From positions 3,534,001 to 3,598,000 of the forward strand of contig NZ_CP133888.1 in NCBI RefSeq assembly GCF_041228405.1: a DNA stretch of 64,000 nucleotides, in the 5' to 3' direction. The first letter of the stretch is position 1, and every line of letters starts with the position of its first letter. Under the pieces are notes generated by a model that ran no database searches, had not been told where the DNA came from, and worked only from the letters and a program-made list of their open reading frames with translations. Below are positions 9,117 through 17,226 of this stretch, piece after piece. Origin of the DNA: Salinilacustrithrix flava (GTDB lineage: Bacteria > Actinomycetota > Acidimicrobiia > Acidimicrobiales > Salinilacustritrichaceae). The position numbers and the translations under genes were made by a program.

Positions 9117-9824
9117 TCAGCGACGAGGTGGACCGGCGGAGGTGAACCGGGTGCCGGGAGGATCCCTCGCCCACGGCGCGGGCTCCTCCCAGCCGTCCTC
9201 GTAGACCAGCTCCCCGACCGGCCGCCGACGGACCGGTCCGTGGTCGCCGACCGGTCGTCCGAGCGTGATCGTGGCGCTGATCGCGACGTCTGCCGGGATG
9301 CCGAGCACCTCGCGCAGCTCGTCCTCGACGTACTGGTGCCACATGGTGAGGACCCCGCCGTAGCCGAGGGCGCGGGCGGCGAGCAGGAGGTTCTGGCACG
9401 CCGGGTACACCGACGCACCCTCCGACGGGTTCGGGTCCCGGTGGCGGCGCAGGCAGGCGAGCACCACGACGGGGGTCTGCTCGAAGTGGTCGACGAAGTG
9501 CTGCATCGTCGCCGCCATCCGGGCCTTGGGGGTGTCAGCCGCTGCCCCGCTGCCCTGGTCGTAGCCGTCGCTGCGGCGCTTGGCCGCCCAGAGCCGGCGG
9601 AAGCTGGTCCCGAGCAGCGTGCGAGCCTCCTGGGCCCGAGGGCCGTCCCGGAGCACGAGGAACCGGAACGGCTGGCGGTTGCTGCCCGACGGGGCGCGCG
9701 TGGCGTGCCAGAGGATCGATGCCAGATCGTCCTCGGGGATCGGCTCGTCCCGGTAGCGCCGGATGGCTCGGGTGGTGGCCAGTCCGGTGAGCAGGTCGGG
9801 CACATCGTCCGCGTCGGTCGGCAT
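9117..9824 (-). CDS. Nitroreductase-family FMN oxidoreductase
   Basis: A 235-residue nitroreductase-fold protein. The FMN-phosphate site TTRAIRRYRDEPIPEDDL lies near the N terminus, and the central APSGSNRQPFRFLVLRD is the classic family motif. The C-terminal half has NLLLAARALGYGGVLT, also typical. Family members reduce nitro, quinone or flavin substrates with NAD(P)H; several actinobacterial ones are annotated by homology only. The ATG at 9824 is preferred over one 27 bases upstream because GATACT (9837-9832) ends seven bases before it. Its start codon shares the CATG tetranucleotide with a possible start of the divergent gene. Confidence 0.87.
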   Translation of the reverse strand: MPTDADDVPDLLTGLATTRAIRRYRDEPIPEDDLASILWHATRAPSGSNRQPFRFLVLRDGPRAQEARTLLGTSFRRLWAAKRRSDGYDQGSGAAADTPKARMAATMQHFVDHFEQTPVVVLACLRRHRDPNPSEGASVYPACQNLLLAARALGYGGVLTMWHQYVEDELREVLGIPADVAISATITLGRPVGDHGPVRRRPVGELVYEDGWEEPAPWARDPPGTRFTSAGPPRR

Positions 9825-9843
9825 GGGTGCCAGTATCGCTGCC

Positions 9844-10968
9844 GTGCTCACCAGCCTCGACGACTACCCGATCCACCAGACCTCGGCGCCGCTCCACCAG
9901 CCGGTGTCCGGTGACCGCAACCACTACGACCGGTACTTCTTCAACGGCTACGACCGGGAGGGGTCGCTCTTCTTCGCCCTGGCGATGGGCCGCTACCCGA
10001 ACCGGTCGGTCATCGACGCCGCCTTCAGCGTGGTGGACGGCGGCGTGCAGCGCAGCGTCCACGCGTCCGGGCGCGCCCCGCTGGACCCGATCGACACGAG
10101 CTGCGGCCCGGTGCGCGTCGAGGTCATCGAGCCGATGCAGGTGCTGCGGGTGGTGGTCGACGCCGACGTGCACGGCATCGGCTGCGATCTCACCTGGCGC
10201 GCCCGCACCGTGGCGGTCGAGGAGGACCGCTTCCGGCGGATGAACGGGACGCGCGTGGTGATGGACTACACCCGCCTCACCCAGTTCGGCACCTGGGAGG
10301 GCTGGGTCCGCACCGGTGACCGGGAGGTCGCGATCGAGCCGGGCACGTTCCTCGGATCCCGTGACCGCTCCTGGGGCATCCGCGGCGTCGGCGAGCCCGA
10401 GGGCGGCGCGCCCGGTACGTCCCTGCCGCAGTTCTTCTGGCTGTGGGCCCCGCTCAGCTTCGAGGACGGCGCCGCCCACTTCGACGTGAACGAGGACGCG
10501 CGGGGCGACCGCTGGCACCAGACCGCCATCCGGATCCCGCTGCTCGAGGACGGCGCCTCGGCGATCGACCCCGGCGGTCGCAGCGACTCGTCGGAGCCGA
10601 TGCGAGCGGTGGACTGGCACATCGACTGGGAACCGGGCACGCGGCGCGCCCGGCACGCCGAGCTGACGTTCACGCCCTGGAACGAGGAGCCGTCCACGAT
10701 CGAGCTCGAACCGCTGCTCACCTTCCAGATGCTGGGCATCGGCTACTTCCACCCCGACTGGCCACACGGCGTGTGGAAGGGCGAATCCGAGTCCGCCGTC
10801 GACGAGCTCGTGCTGGCCGATCTCGACCCGGCGCTCCCCCAGCACACCCACGTGCAGCAGCTGGTCCGGGCGACCTGGGGCGACCGCACGGGCGTCGGCG
10901 TCCTCGAGCAGCTGGCCATCGGCGAGCACGCGCCGAGCGGCCTACACGGCCTCTTCGACGGGGCCTAG
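9844..10968 (+). CDS. Conserved hypothetical protein, possible lipocalin-like double-barrel (AttH/CrtC type)
   Basis: A 374-residue protein I cannot assign with certainty. It is rich in predicted beta strands, Trp and Tyr, and carries SRDRSWGIRGVG (about residues 170-181), a motif I associate with large uncharacterised actinobacterial proteins annotated DUF7064/7065 or AttH-like. There is no signal peptide and no membrane segment. The GTG at 9844 is listed; an in-frame ATG at 9823 would add seven residues and would overlap the start of the divergent nitroreductase gene. Divergent from a flavin reductase, which may hint at lipid or terpenoid metabolism, but that is inference. Confidence 0.65.
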   Translation: MLTSLDDYPIHQTSAPLHQPVSGDRNHYDRYFFNGYDREGSLFFALAMGRYPNRSVIDAAFSVVDGGVQRSVHASGRAPLDPIDTSCGPVRVEVIEPMQVLRVVVDADVHGIGCDLTWRARTVAVEEDRFRRMNGTRVVMDYTRLTQFGTWEGWVRTGDREVAIEPGTFLGSRDRSWGIRGVGEPEGGAPGTSLPQFFWLWAPLSFEDGAAHFDVNEDARGDRWHQTAIRIPLLEDGASAIDPGGRSDSSEPMRAVDWHIDWEPGTRRARHAELTFTPWNEEPSTIELEPLLTFQMLGIGYFHPDWPHGVWKGESESAVDELVLADLDPALPQHTHVQQLVRATWGDRTGVGVLEQLAIGEHAPSGLHGLFDGA

Positions 10969-11035
10969 TCTCTCGGCCATCGAATTGGAACCGGGGGAGG
11001 CGCCACGCGCCGAACCCAAGCGAACGGAGCGAGCG

Positions 11036-11236
11036 ATGGCGACCGGAACGGTCAAGTTCTTCAACAACGAGAAGGGGTACGGGTTCATCTCCCGCCCCGA
11101 CGGCGACGACGTGTTCGTGCACTTCTCGAACATCGAGGGTTCGGGGTTCAAGACCCTCGAGGAGGGTCAGAACGTCGAGTTCGAGGTCGGTCCCGGCCGC
11201 AAGGGCGACGAGGCCGTCAACGTCCGGGTCATCTGA
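11036..11236 (+). CDS. cspA: Cold-shock domain protein (CspA family)
   Basis: A 66-residue single cold-shock domain that binds single-stranded RNA or DNA and acts as an RNA chaperone. RNP1 is KGYGFIS (about residues 14-20) and RNP2 is VFVHFS (about 28-33); it opens with MATGTVKFFN as in classical CspA proteins. The ATG at 11036 is chosen over the longer frame because the protein starts exactly at the family N terminus. A TAGTCT hexamer at 10967-10972 would give a leader of roughly 55-60 nt, in line with the leaders of cold-shock genes. A strong hairpin follows the stop. Confidence 0.95.
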   Translation: MATGTVKFFNNEKGYGFISRPDGDDVFVHFSNIEGSGFKTLEEGQNVEFEVGPGRKGDEAVNVRVI

Positions 11237-11263
11237 TCCGTTCGCAGCAACGCTCGTGAGAGC

Positions 11264-11297
11264 CGACGGCGCCGGGGCACCAGCTCCGGCGCCGTCG
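11264..11297 (+). terminator. GC-rich hairpin downstream of the cold-shock gene
   Basis: A perfect 12-bp inverted repeat (11264-11275 paired with 11286-11297) with a 10-base loop lies 28 bases after the cspA stop. There is no U-tract, as is common for actinobacterial intrinsic terminators. It sits before the promoter of the next gene on the same strand, so it would separate the two units. Confidence 0.65.
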
Positions 11298-11329
11298 CCG
11301 TTCCCGGGCCGCGTGGATAGCGTCCGACC

Positions 11330-12088
11330 ATGGCTCCCATCAGCGTCGGCATCCAGCTCCACCCCCAGGCGACGACCCTCGACGAGCTGCGGGCTGCGGC
11401 CCGCGCCGCCGACGAGATGGGGGCGGACTCGATCTGGGTCTGGGATCACTTCTTCCCGCTCTACGGCGACGGCGATGCTGCCCACTTCGAGTGCTACACG
11501 ACGCTGGCCGCACTGGCCGTCGAGACCGAGCGGGCCCGCCTGGGTGCGCTGGTCACCTGCAACAGCTACCGCAACCCGAACCTGCTGGCCGACATGGCCC
11601 GCACGATCGACCACCTCTCCCACGGCCGCTTCACCCTCGGCATCGGGTCGGGCTGGTTCGAGCGGGACTACGACGAGTACGGCTACGAGTTCGGCACGGC
11701 CATCGGCCGCCTCCGCGCCCTCGAGCGGGACCTGCCGATCATCAAGGACCGCCTGGCGAAGCTGAACCCGGGGCCGGTCGGGCCGATGCCGATCATGATC
11801 GGTGGGTCCGGCCGCAAGGTCACGCTGCGCATCGTCGCCGAGCAGGCCACCTCGTGGAACACCTTCGGCACCCCCGAGGAGTTCGCCGAGACCAACGCCG
11901 TGCTCGATGACTGGTGCGCGAAGGTCGCCCGAGATCCCTCCGAGATCGAGCGGACCGTCGCCGTCGACCCGAAGGCCGCCGGCCAGGTGCAGGAGTACGC
12001 CGAGGCCGGCGCCGACCACCTGATCCTCATGCAGGGCCCGCCTTTCCCGCTCGACGCGCTGCAGACCGCACTCGACGCTCGGGGCTGA
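11330..12088 (+). CDS. LLM-class F420-dependent oxidoreductase
   Basis: A 252-residue luciferase-like TIM-barrel protein. The N-terminal strand SVGIQLHP, the segment SIWVWDHFFPL and the C-terminal-side GRFTLGIGSGWFERDYDEYG are typical of the F420-using branch. It should transfer hydride to or from coenzyme F420 on an unknown organic substrate. It is shorter than many members (about 280-340), ending soon after the last barrel strands. TAGCGT (11318-11323) ends six bases before the ATG, so a leaderless transcript is likely. A second LLM oxidoreductase lies at 46270-47187. Confidence 0.85.
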   Translation: MAPISVGIQLHPQATTLDELRAAARAADEMGADSIWVWDHFFPLYGDGDAAHFECYTTLAALAVETERARLGALVTCNSYRNPNLLADMARTIDHLSHGRFTLGIGSGWFERDYDEYGYEFGTAIGRLRALERDLPIIKDRLAKLNPGPVGPMPIMIGGSGRKVTLRIVAEQATSWNTFGTPEEFAETNAVLDDWCAKVARDPSEIERTVAVDPKAAGQVQEYAEAGADHLILMQGPPFPLDALQTALDARG

Positions 12089-12093
12089 GGAGC

Positions 12094-12111
12094 ACGCGCC
12101 CCCGGGCGCGT
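12094..12111. terminator. Hairpin between convergent genes
   Basis: An 8-bp perfect inverted repeat with only two unpaired central bases (12094-12101 and 12104-12111), directly after the F420 oxidoreductase stop and facing the end of the HNH endonuclease gene. It could act in both directions. No U-run. Confidence 0.45.
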
Positions 12112-12157
12112 CGGAGCGGCCGGCCTGGTGGTCGGTGCTCCGTCGTCGGGTGGTGGG

Positions 12158-13492
12158 TCAGACGGGTGGGGTGATGGGTCCGTCGTCGTCGGGTCGGTGG
12201 ATGGTCCAGGTGCCGTCGGGATGGCGGACGGGGCGGAAGCCGTGTTCCTTGGTGCGGTTGTGGAACCCGCAGTACGCATCGGAGTTGTCGGTGTTGGTGG
12301 GCCCGCCCCGACACGCCGGGTCGCGGTGGTCGACCTGCAAGTTCCGGCCCCGCCCGTCACAACCAGGCCAGAGGCAGCCGAGCCCGCCCGGTCCTCGCAG
12401 CAGGGCTTGGAGGAACGCAGCGTCACGAGCCGAGCCGGTGAACAGCCGCTGCCTCCGCCCCAGATCGATCACCGTCCCGGCCGAGTCGACCACCACCCGG
12501 CGGAGGTGGCCGACCAGTGCGGCCGCGACCGCCTCGGCCGGACGCAGGACGGTGCCGTCCATGGCGTGGCAGCGGCGACGGTCGAGCACCTCGTTCGGAT
12601 CGACCCGGACTTCCGTGCCGGCGGAGCGGCGGAGCTCGTCTTCGAAGGTGTCCTGGTCGATGATGATGTTGACCAGCGGCTCCGGCGAGCAGCCCTCTGA
12701 TGCGGCGGCGCGGCGGAAGATCTCGAAGATGGCGTCCGCCCGCCGCTGGGCGGGGGTGCGCTCCAGGTGCTCGACCCGGGCGTCGTCGCCGTGCACCTCG
12801 CGGGCGGCGGCCCAGTCGGCGTGCAGCTCGGCGGTCTCGAACCGTTCGAAGATCTCCGCCATCGCCGCCCCCTGCAACCCACCATGGTTCGCCTCGAGCC
12901 GGAACGACCCATCGATCGCCGACTCCTGCAGGGACGCGTTCCGGCGCTCGTGGCACCGCTCCGCGGCCTGATCGGCGCCGTCCGCGTCGGCCAGGGCCTC
13001 CCACTGGCGCAGGGCAGCACAGAAGTCGTCGTAGCCGAGCACGGTGGCGTGGCGGGCGAAGATCGGATCCGCATCCGGCACCCACTCGGCCACACGCGGG
13101 TTCGCGATGGTGCGGGCCATGGCCCGGATGTGCTCGGTCGGGATCTCGCCCCGGGCATATGCGGCCTCGACCAGGGGCAATCTCGGCAGGGCCCGGCTGG
13201 TCTGCACCCGCCCGTGCGCCTCCGACCCCGACAGGCGACCGATCGCCTTCAACGCCCCCTTGGCCGTCTTGTGCCCATCCAGGCTGAACGCCGCACTGGC
13301 GTCGAGGTGCGCGACGGTGCGGTCGGTGCCGTGATCCAACCGGCGGCGCAGCTTCTCGACCCGGCCCACCAGGACCAGCTCCTCCTTCGGCGACAACCCA
13401 TCCAGCTCGACGGCCTGGACCATCCCCACCGCAACCTCGAGCGCCTTCAACGCGGCGTCGGGATCGACGCCGGGTTCCAACAGATCGGTCAC
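12158..13492 (-). CDS. DUF222/HNH endonuclease (13E12-repeat type)
   Basis: A 444-residue protein with the N-terminal DUF222 helical region typical of multi-copy actinobacterial 13E12-type proteins, and a C-terminal HNH nuclease domain. In the HNH part, CLWPGCDGRG and DAYCGFHN provide cysteine pairs for structural zinc, and LQVDHRDPACRGGPTN holds the catalytic histidine. The role of these proteins is poorly known; they are often found in many copies per genome and may spread by recombination. No flanking repeats or recombinase are present here, so I do not call a mobile element. The GTG start has a purine-rich GGGGGAGG sequence about nine bases upstream. Confidence 0.88.
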   Translation of the reverse strand: MTDLLEPGVDPDAALKALEVAVGMVQAVELDGLSPKEELVLVGRVEKLRRRLDHGTDRTVAHLDASAAFSLDGHKTAKGALKAIGRLSGSEAHGRVQTSRALPRLPLVEAAYARGEIPTEHIRAMARTIANPRVAEWVPDADPIFARHATVLGYDDFCAALRQWEALADADGADQAAERCHERRNASLQESAIDGSFRLEANHGGLQGAAMAEIFERFETAELHADWAAAREVHGDDARVEHLERTPAQRRADAIFEIFRRAAASEGCSPEPLVNIIIDQDTFEDELRRSAGTEVRVDPNEVLDRRRCHAMDGTVLRPAEAVAAALVGHLRRVVVDSAGTVIDLGRRQRLFTGSARDAAFLQALLRGPGGLGCLWPGCDGRGRNLQVDHRDPACRGGPTNTDNSDAYCGFHNRTKEHGFRPVRHPDGTWTIHRPDDDGPITPPV

Positions 13493-13710
13493 GGCGACGC
13501 CTCCCCCGAGACGCCACCGCTGCGTGGTCGGTGGCAGCGCATCCGCGCTCCTTCCTCATCGCAGTGAACGGTCGGCGCAAGGCCGACGAGTGGCACCTCC
13601 GGCCCCAGCCGGAGCGCCTACCCACCATCCAACCCAGGGGGTACGACAAGAACTCGCGCCCCGTCGATGGCGCGGCGCGAGCACGCCAGGGGACCCTGTG
13701 TGACGAACGA

Positions 13711-14445
13711 TCAGGCGATGAGGGCGACGGTGAAGAGGAGGAGGAGCCCGGTGGCGAAGCCGGCGGTGAGGACGGCCTTCTCCCCCGCGGTGGGTGAGGT
13801 GGTGATCTCGGGGAGCAGGTCGGTGGCCGCGATGTAGATGAAGTTCCCGGCGGCGAACGGCACGAGGAACGCGACATCGAGGCGGCCGCTGACGCCGTAC
13901 GCGATGAGCCCGCCGGCGAGGAACGTGAGCGCGGAGAGGACGTTGAACAGCAGGGCTCGCCGGCGGTCCCAGCCGCTGTGGACGAGGATGCCGAAGTCGC
14001 CGAGCTCCTGGGGGACCTCGTGGGCTGCGGCGACCAGCCAGGTGACGATCCCGACGCGGTGATCGAGCACGAACGCGCTGCCGACGGCGAGGCCGCCGAT
14101 CAGGTTGTGGAGGCCGTCGGCCACGAGGATCATGTAGCCGAGCGGGCGGTGCGCGGTGACCGGGCGGTGGCAGTGGTGCCAGTGCAGCAGCTGCTCGAGC
14201 ACGAAGAACGAGAACAGCCCGCCCGCCACCCACGCCCAGACGGTGAGGTCGTTGCCGAGGGCCTCGACCGACTCGGGCAGCATGTGGAAGAGCGCGCCGC
14301 CGAGCAGCGATCCCGCGGCGAGGGCGACGAGGGGCAGGACGAGCTTCTTGAACGTCTCGGCCGGCAGGACGAGCGTGAGGCTGCCGGTGAGGGCGAGGGC
14401 GCTCATCGCAACACCGGCACCGATGATCCACGAGAGCGTCGACAT
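13711..14445 (-). CDS. ZIP-family divalent metal transporter
   Basis: A 244-residue membrane protein with about eight helices. The metal path is visible in helix IV, DGLHNLIGGLAVG, and in helix V, AAHEVPQELGDFGIL, both matching the ZIP consensus (HN..G and HE.PQELGD). A histidine-bearing loop, HWHHCHRP, lies between helices III and IV and may bind metal. It probably imports zinc or another divalent ion across the cytoplasmic membrane. No Zur- or DtxR-like palindrome was noticed upstream. It is followed by the two-domain stress-type gene on the same strand, oriented toward it. Confidence 0.9.
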   Translation of the reverse strand: MSTLSWIIGAGVAMSALALTGSLTLVLPAETFKKLVLPLVALAAGSLLGGALFHMLPESVEALGNDLTVWAWVAGGLFSFFVLEQLLHWHHCHRPVTAHRPLGYMILVADGLHNLIGGLAVGSAFVLDHRVGIVTWLVAAAHEVPQELGDFGILVHSGWDRRRALLFNVLSALTFLAGGLIAYGVSGRLDVAFLVPFAAGNFIYIAATDLLPEITTSPTAGEKAVLTAGFATGLLLLFTVALIA

Positions 14446-14498
14446 CTGATCCGGACGCTACGTGCCCGGCCGACCCAGGAGTGGCCCGTTGGCGACGG

Positions 14499-15314
14499 TC
14501 AAGCGGAGGGCGCGGTCCGGAGGTCGCCGCCGTGGCGCTGGAGCACGTCGCGCGCCGCGTCCGGGTGGCCGTGGCTGCAGACCGCGACCAGCACCTGGCC
14601 GGGCAGCAGCCGCGTGCGGGCGATCTGCTCGTGGACCGTGAGCGGGCGCTCGTCGGCGGCGACGCCGAGGTAGCCGCCGAGCATGGCGCCACCGAAGCCA
14701 GTTGCCGCACCGAGGGCGAGGAGACCACCGACGCCGACCGCTCCGACGACGGGGACGAGGGTGCCGACGAGCGCGAAGCCGGCCAGGAACCCGACCACGG
14801 CACCGGCCCCGACGTCCACCTCGAGGTCGTGGGCCAGGTCGGCCTCGGCATCGTGCTCGAATGCCACCTGACCTGGTCCGTGCACGGCCACGCCGAGCGC
14901 GTCGCTGCCCAGACCCAGTCGCCGCAGCTCGTCCACCGCAGCTTCGGCATCGGATCGCTCGTCGAAGACGGCAACCAGGTGATCGTGCTCCTGGTGCGCG
15001 CGGATGTCGGCCTCGTCGAAGCACGGGCGGTGCAGTCGTTCCACGATCTCTGCGTGATCGGCACCGGCGGCGGGCCCGTAGCCCATCGTGAAGGTCCCGA
15101 CCGGCTCACCGGATGCATTCGTCAGGGCGAACACGACCGCCTCGTCGGCCGGATCGGTGGGCCCCTCGAACCGAACGGTCTCCACCACAGCCAGCTCGGC
15201 CGGGTCGTGGCGGATGCCGGTCCCGACCGCCCGCAGCATCGTCCCATCGGGCATCAGCTCGTCATCGAAGCCCGCAACGCCCAGCCGATCCAGTGCCTTG
15301 CTCATCGTCTCCAT
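14499..15314 (-). CDS. Two-domain protein: 'PRPP synthetase-like' small domain plus YflT-like/glycine-zipper domain
   Basis: A 271-residue protein. Residues 1-95 resemble the small domain often annotated, probably wrongly, as phosphoribosylpyrophosphate synthetase; the marker is VVETVRFEGPTDPADEAVVF. Residues 105-155 look like the YflT/general-stress domain (LVAVFDERSDAEAAVDELRR). Residues 165-215 are a Gly/Ala-rich glycine-zipper-like membrane segment. I infer a membrane-associated stress protein, biochemical role unknown. GACGGT lies six bases before the ATG at 15314; an internal ATG at 15305 is the alternative. A single-domain relative is encoded at 43259-43651. Confidence 0.6.
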   Translation of the reverse strand: METMSKALDRLGVAGFDDELMPDGTMLRAVGTGIRHDPAELAVVETVRFEGPTDPADEAVVFALTNASGEPVGTFTMGYGPAAGADHAEIVERLHRPCFDEADIRAHQEHDHLVAVFDERSDAEAAVDELRRLGLGSDALGVAVHGPGQVAFEHDAEADLAHDLEVDVGAGAVVGFLAGFALVGTLVPVVGAVGVGGLLALGAATGFGGAMLGGYLGVAADERPLTVHEQIARTRLLPGQVLVAVCSHGHPDAARDVLQRHGGDLRTAPSA

Positions 15315-15402
15315 GCGTCGACCGTCGCGCCAGGTCGGCGATGTCGCCAGGGCCGAAGGTCAACCGTTCCGCGGCCGCTGCCAGCTTCCCTCGGGGGTCC
15401 GA

Positions 15403-16425
15403 TCAGAGCTGCGTCGGCGCCCCGCCGGCCGCCGCCGAGCGGTAGATGCCGTCCACCAGCTCGTGCGCCCGGAGCGCGACCGCCGCATCCGGTGAGGCCG
15501 GCCGTCCCTCGGCGACGGACCGGATGAACTCGCCCTCCGGTAGGACCGTCAGGATGCCGCGTCGCTCGCACTCGGCCAGCAGCTCGTCCCCCGACCACTC
15601 CTGCGTGGTGCCGTCGACCGTGCAGCGCACCGGACCGAACCAGTCCTCCTCGACGCTGATGAAGGCCCGCTCGCAGTGGATCTCCAGGTAGCGGAGGCTG
15701 TTCCGCTCGGGGAGGTCGTGCCAGACCGTCGTGAGTGTCGCCACGCCGCCGCCTGCGAGCTCGAAGGTGGCGACCACCAGGTCCTCGATGCCGTCGATCT
15801 CGTGGAACGAGCGCTGGTGGCCGCTGACCGACGTGACGGGCCCCAGCAGGCGGTCGATCAGGTCCACGTCGTGGATCGAGTGCTCGAGCAGGACGCCGCT
15901 GCCGGCCTTGGAGGCATCCGCCCGCCATGCCGACGCGTAGCGCCCGCCGGTGGGCAGGACCTGGTCGTCACGGAACATGGCGCTCATGACCCGGCCGGTG
16001 CGGTCCGCGTCCTCGAGGATCGACTCGACGAGGCCGTACGCCGGTGACCGGCGCAGGACGAGCCCGACCTGGTGGGTGGTGCCGGCGAGCAGGTCGGTGA
16101 CCCGGCGGGCACCGTCGAGGTCGGTGCTGAGCGGCTTCTCCACGAACACCGCGACGCCTGCGTCGACCGCACGACGCACCCGCTCCTCGTGGTCGGAGGT
16201 CCAGGTGCAGATGAAGACGGCATCGCAGGACCCCAGGACATCGTCCTCGGAGCCGGCGACGAAGCCGCCGGCTGCGGCGACGAAGGCCTCGGCCCGGTCC
16301 CGGTCCAGGTCGTGCACGCCCGCCCGCTCGTGGGCGACGCCGCTGGCCCGCAGCAGCTTGGAGTGGAAGGTGGCGATGAAGCCGGCGCCGAGGAAGCCGA
16401 CCCGCACAGGCGATCCCGTGGCCAT
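15403..16425 (-). CDS. Gfo/Idh/MocA-family oxidoreductase
   Basis: A 340-residue NAD(P)-dependent dehydrogenase. The N-terminal Rossmann motif is VGFLGAGFIATFHSK, and the family's EKPLSTDL (lysine of the catalytic site) follows around residue 95. The C-terminal alpha/beta domain carries LLEHSIHDVDLIDRLLGP, the usual histidine helix. These enzymes oxidise or reduce sugars, inositols or cyclic polyols. The ATG overlaps the stop of the upstream SDR gene by one base (TGATG), so the two are coupled and may act on the same substrate. The substrate is not recognisable. Confidence 0.88.
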   Translation of the reverse strand: MATGSPVRVGFLGAGFIATFHSKLLRASGVAHERAGVHDLDRDRAEAFVAAAGGFVAGSEDDVLGSCDAVFICTWTSDHEERVRRAVDAGVAVFVEKPLSTDLDGARRVTDLLAGTTHQVGLVLRRSPAYGLVESILEDADRTGRVMSAMFRDDQVLPTGGRYASAWRADASKAGSGVLLEHSIHDVDLIDRLLGPVTSVSGHQRSFHEIDGIEDLVVATFELAGGGVATLTTVWHDLPERNSLRYLEIHCERAFISVEEDWFGPVRCTVDGTTQEWSGDELLAECERRGILTVLPEGEFIRSVAEGRPASPDAAVALRAHELVDGIYRSAAAGGAPTQL

Positions 16426-17204
16426 CAGTTGTTCTTCGTGGTGAAGCCGCCGTCGACCACCAGGACAGCACCGGTGGTGTACGACATCGCCGGCAGGCAG
16501 AGGGAGAGCGTGGCGTGGGCGACCTCCTCCGGGTCGCCGTAGCGCTTCAGCGGCACGTTGCGACGGGCGAACTTCTGCTTGGCCTCGTCGGCGATCTCGG
16601 CGGTCATCCCCGTGTGGATCGGCCCCGGGCAGACCACGTTGACCGTCACGCCGGTCGGGCCGAGCTCCACGGCCAGCGACCGGGACAGGCCGATGACCCC
16701 GTGCTTCGATGCGGTGTAGGGGCTGATGTAGGCGGAGCCGCCGACGCCCTCGGTGGAGGCGATGTTCACGATCCGGCCGTCACCGTTGCGCGTCAGGTGC
16801 GGCAGGCAGGCGCGGATGGTCGTGGTGTGGGCGGTGAGGTTGACGGCGAGGGTCGTGGCCCACTGCGCCTCGAAGTCCGGGCCGTCGATCGGCGCGGGGA
16901 TCGAGACCCCGGCGTTGTTCACGAGGGCATCGGGCGGGCCCAGCCGGTCGACGATCTCGTCCACCACCGCCCGGACCCGATCGCCGTCGGTGACGTCGAC
17001 GGCCCAGCCCGCCGCGGTGCCACCGGCGCCGGTGATCTCGTCCACGACGGCAGCGACGCCGTCCTCGGTGCGGTCGAGCACGGCGACCTTCGCGCCCTCG
17101 TCGGCGAACAGGTGCGCCGTCGCCCGTCCCATGCCGCTCGCGGCACCGGTGATCACCACGACCCGCCCGGAAACGGAGCGGTCGCCCTTCGTCAGCTTCG
17201 TCAT
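16425..17204 (-). CDS. SDR-family NAD(P)-dependent oxidoreductase
   Basis: A 259-residue classical short-chain dehydrogenase. The cofactor motif is VVITGAASGMGRAT (TGxxxGxG), followed by VNNAGVS. The catalytic serine is in IVNIASTEGVGG and the Tyr/Lys pair is in YTASKHGV. An acidic residue after the second strand (VAVLDRTEDG) favours NAD+ over NADP+. The ATG at 17204 is chosen because TATGGT (17217-17212) ends exactly seven bases upstream; an ATG at 17216 lies inside that hexamer. First gene of a two-gene unit with the Gfo/Idh dehydrogenase. Confidence 0.9.
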   Translation of the reverse strand: MTKLTKGDRSVSGRVVVITGAASGMGRATAHLFADEGAKVAVLDRTEDGVAAVVDEITGAGGTAAGWAVDVTDGDRVRAVVDEIVDRLGPPDALVNNAGVSIPAPIDGPDFEAQWATTLAVNLTAHTTTIRACLPHLTRNGDGRIVNIASTEGVGGSAYISPYTASKHGVIGLSRSLAVELGPTGVTVNVVCPGPIHTGMTAEIADEAKQKFARRNVPLKRYGDPEEVAHATLSLCLPAMSYTTGAVLVVDGGFTTKNN

Positions 17205-17226
17205 GGCCGGGACCATAACGGTCGAC

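Noticed and set aside
12158..13492. HNH endonuclease gene as an intron, intein or insertion element
   Set aside because: No flanking direct or inverted repeats, no disrupted host gene, no self-splicing features; DUF222/HNH genes are ordinary chromosomal genes in Actinobacteria.
13493..13710. Intergenic small gene or RNA between the HNH and ZIP genes
   Set aside because: An 88-codon open frame partly covers it but has no ribosome binding site and unnatural composition; no RNA-like structure was convincing.
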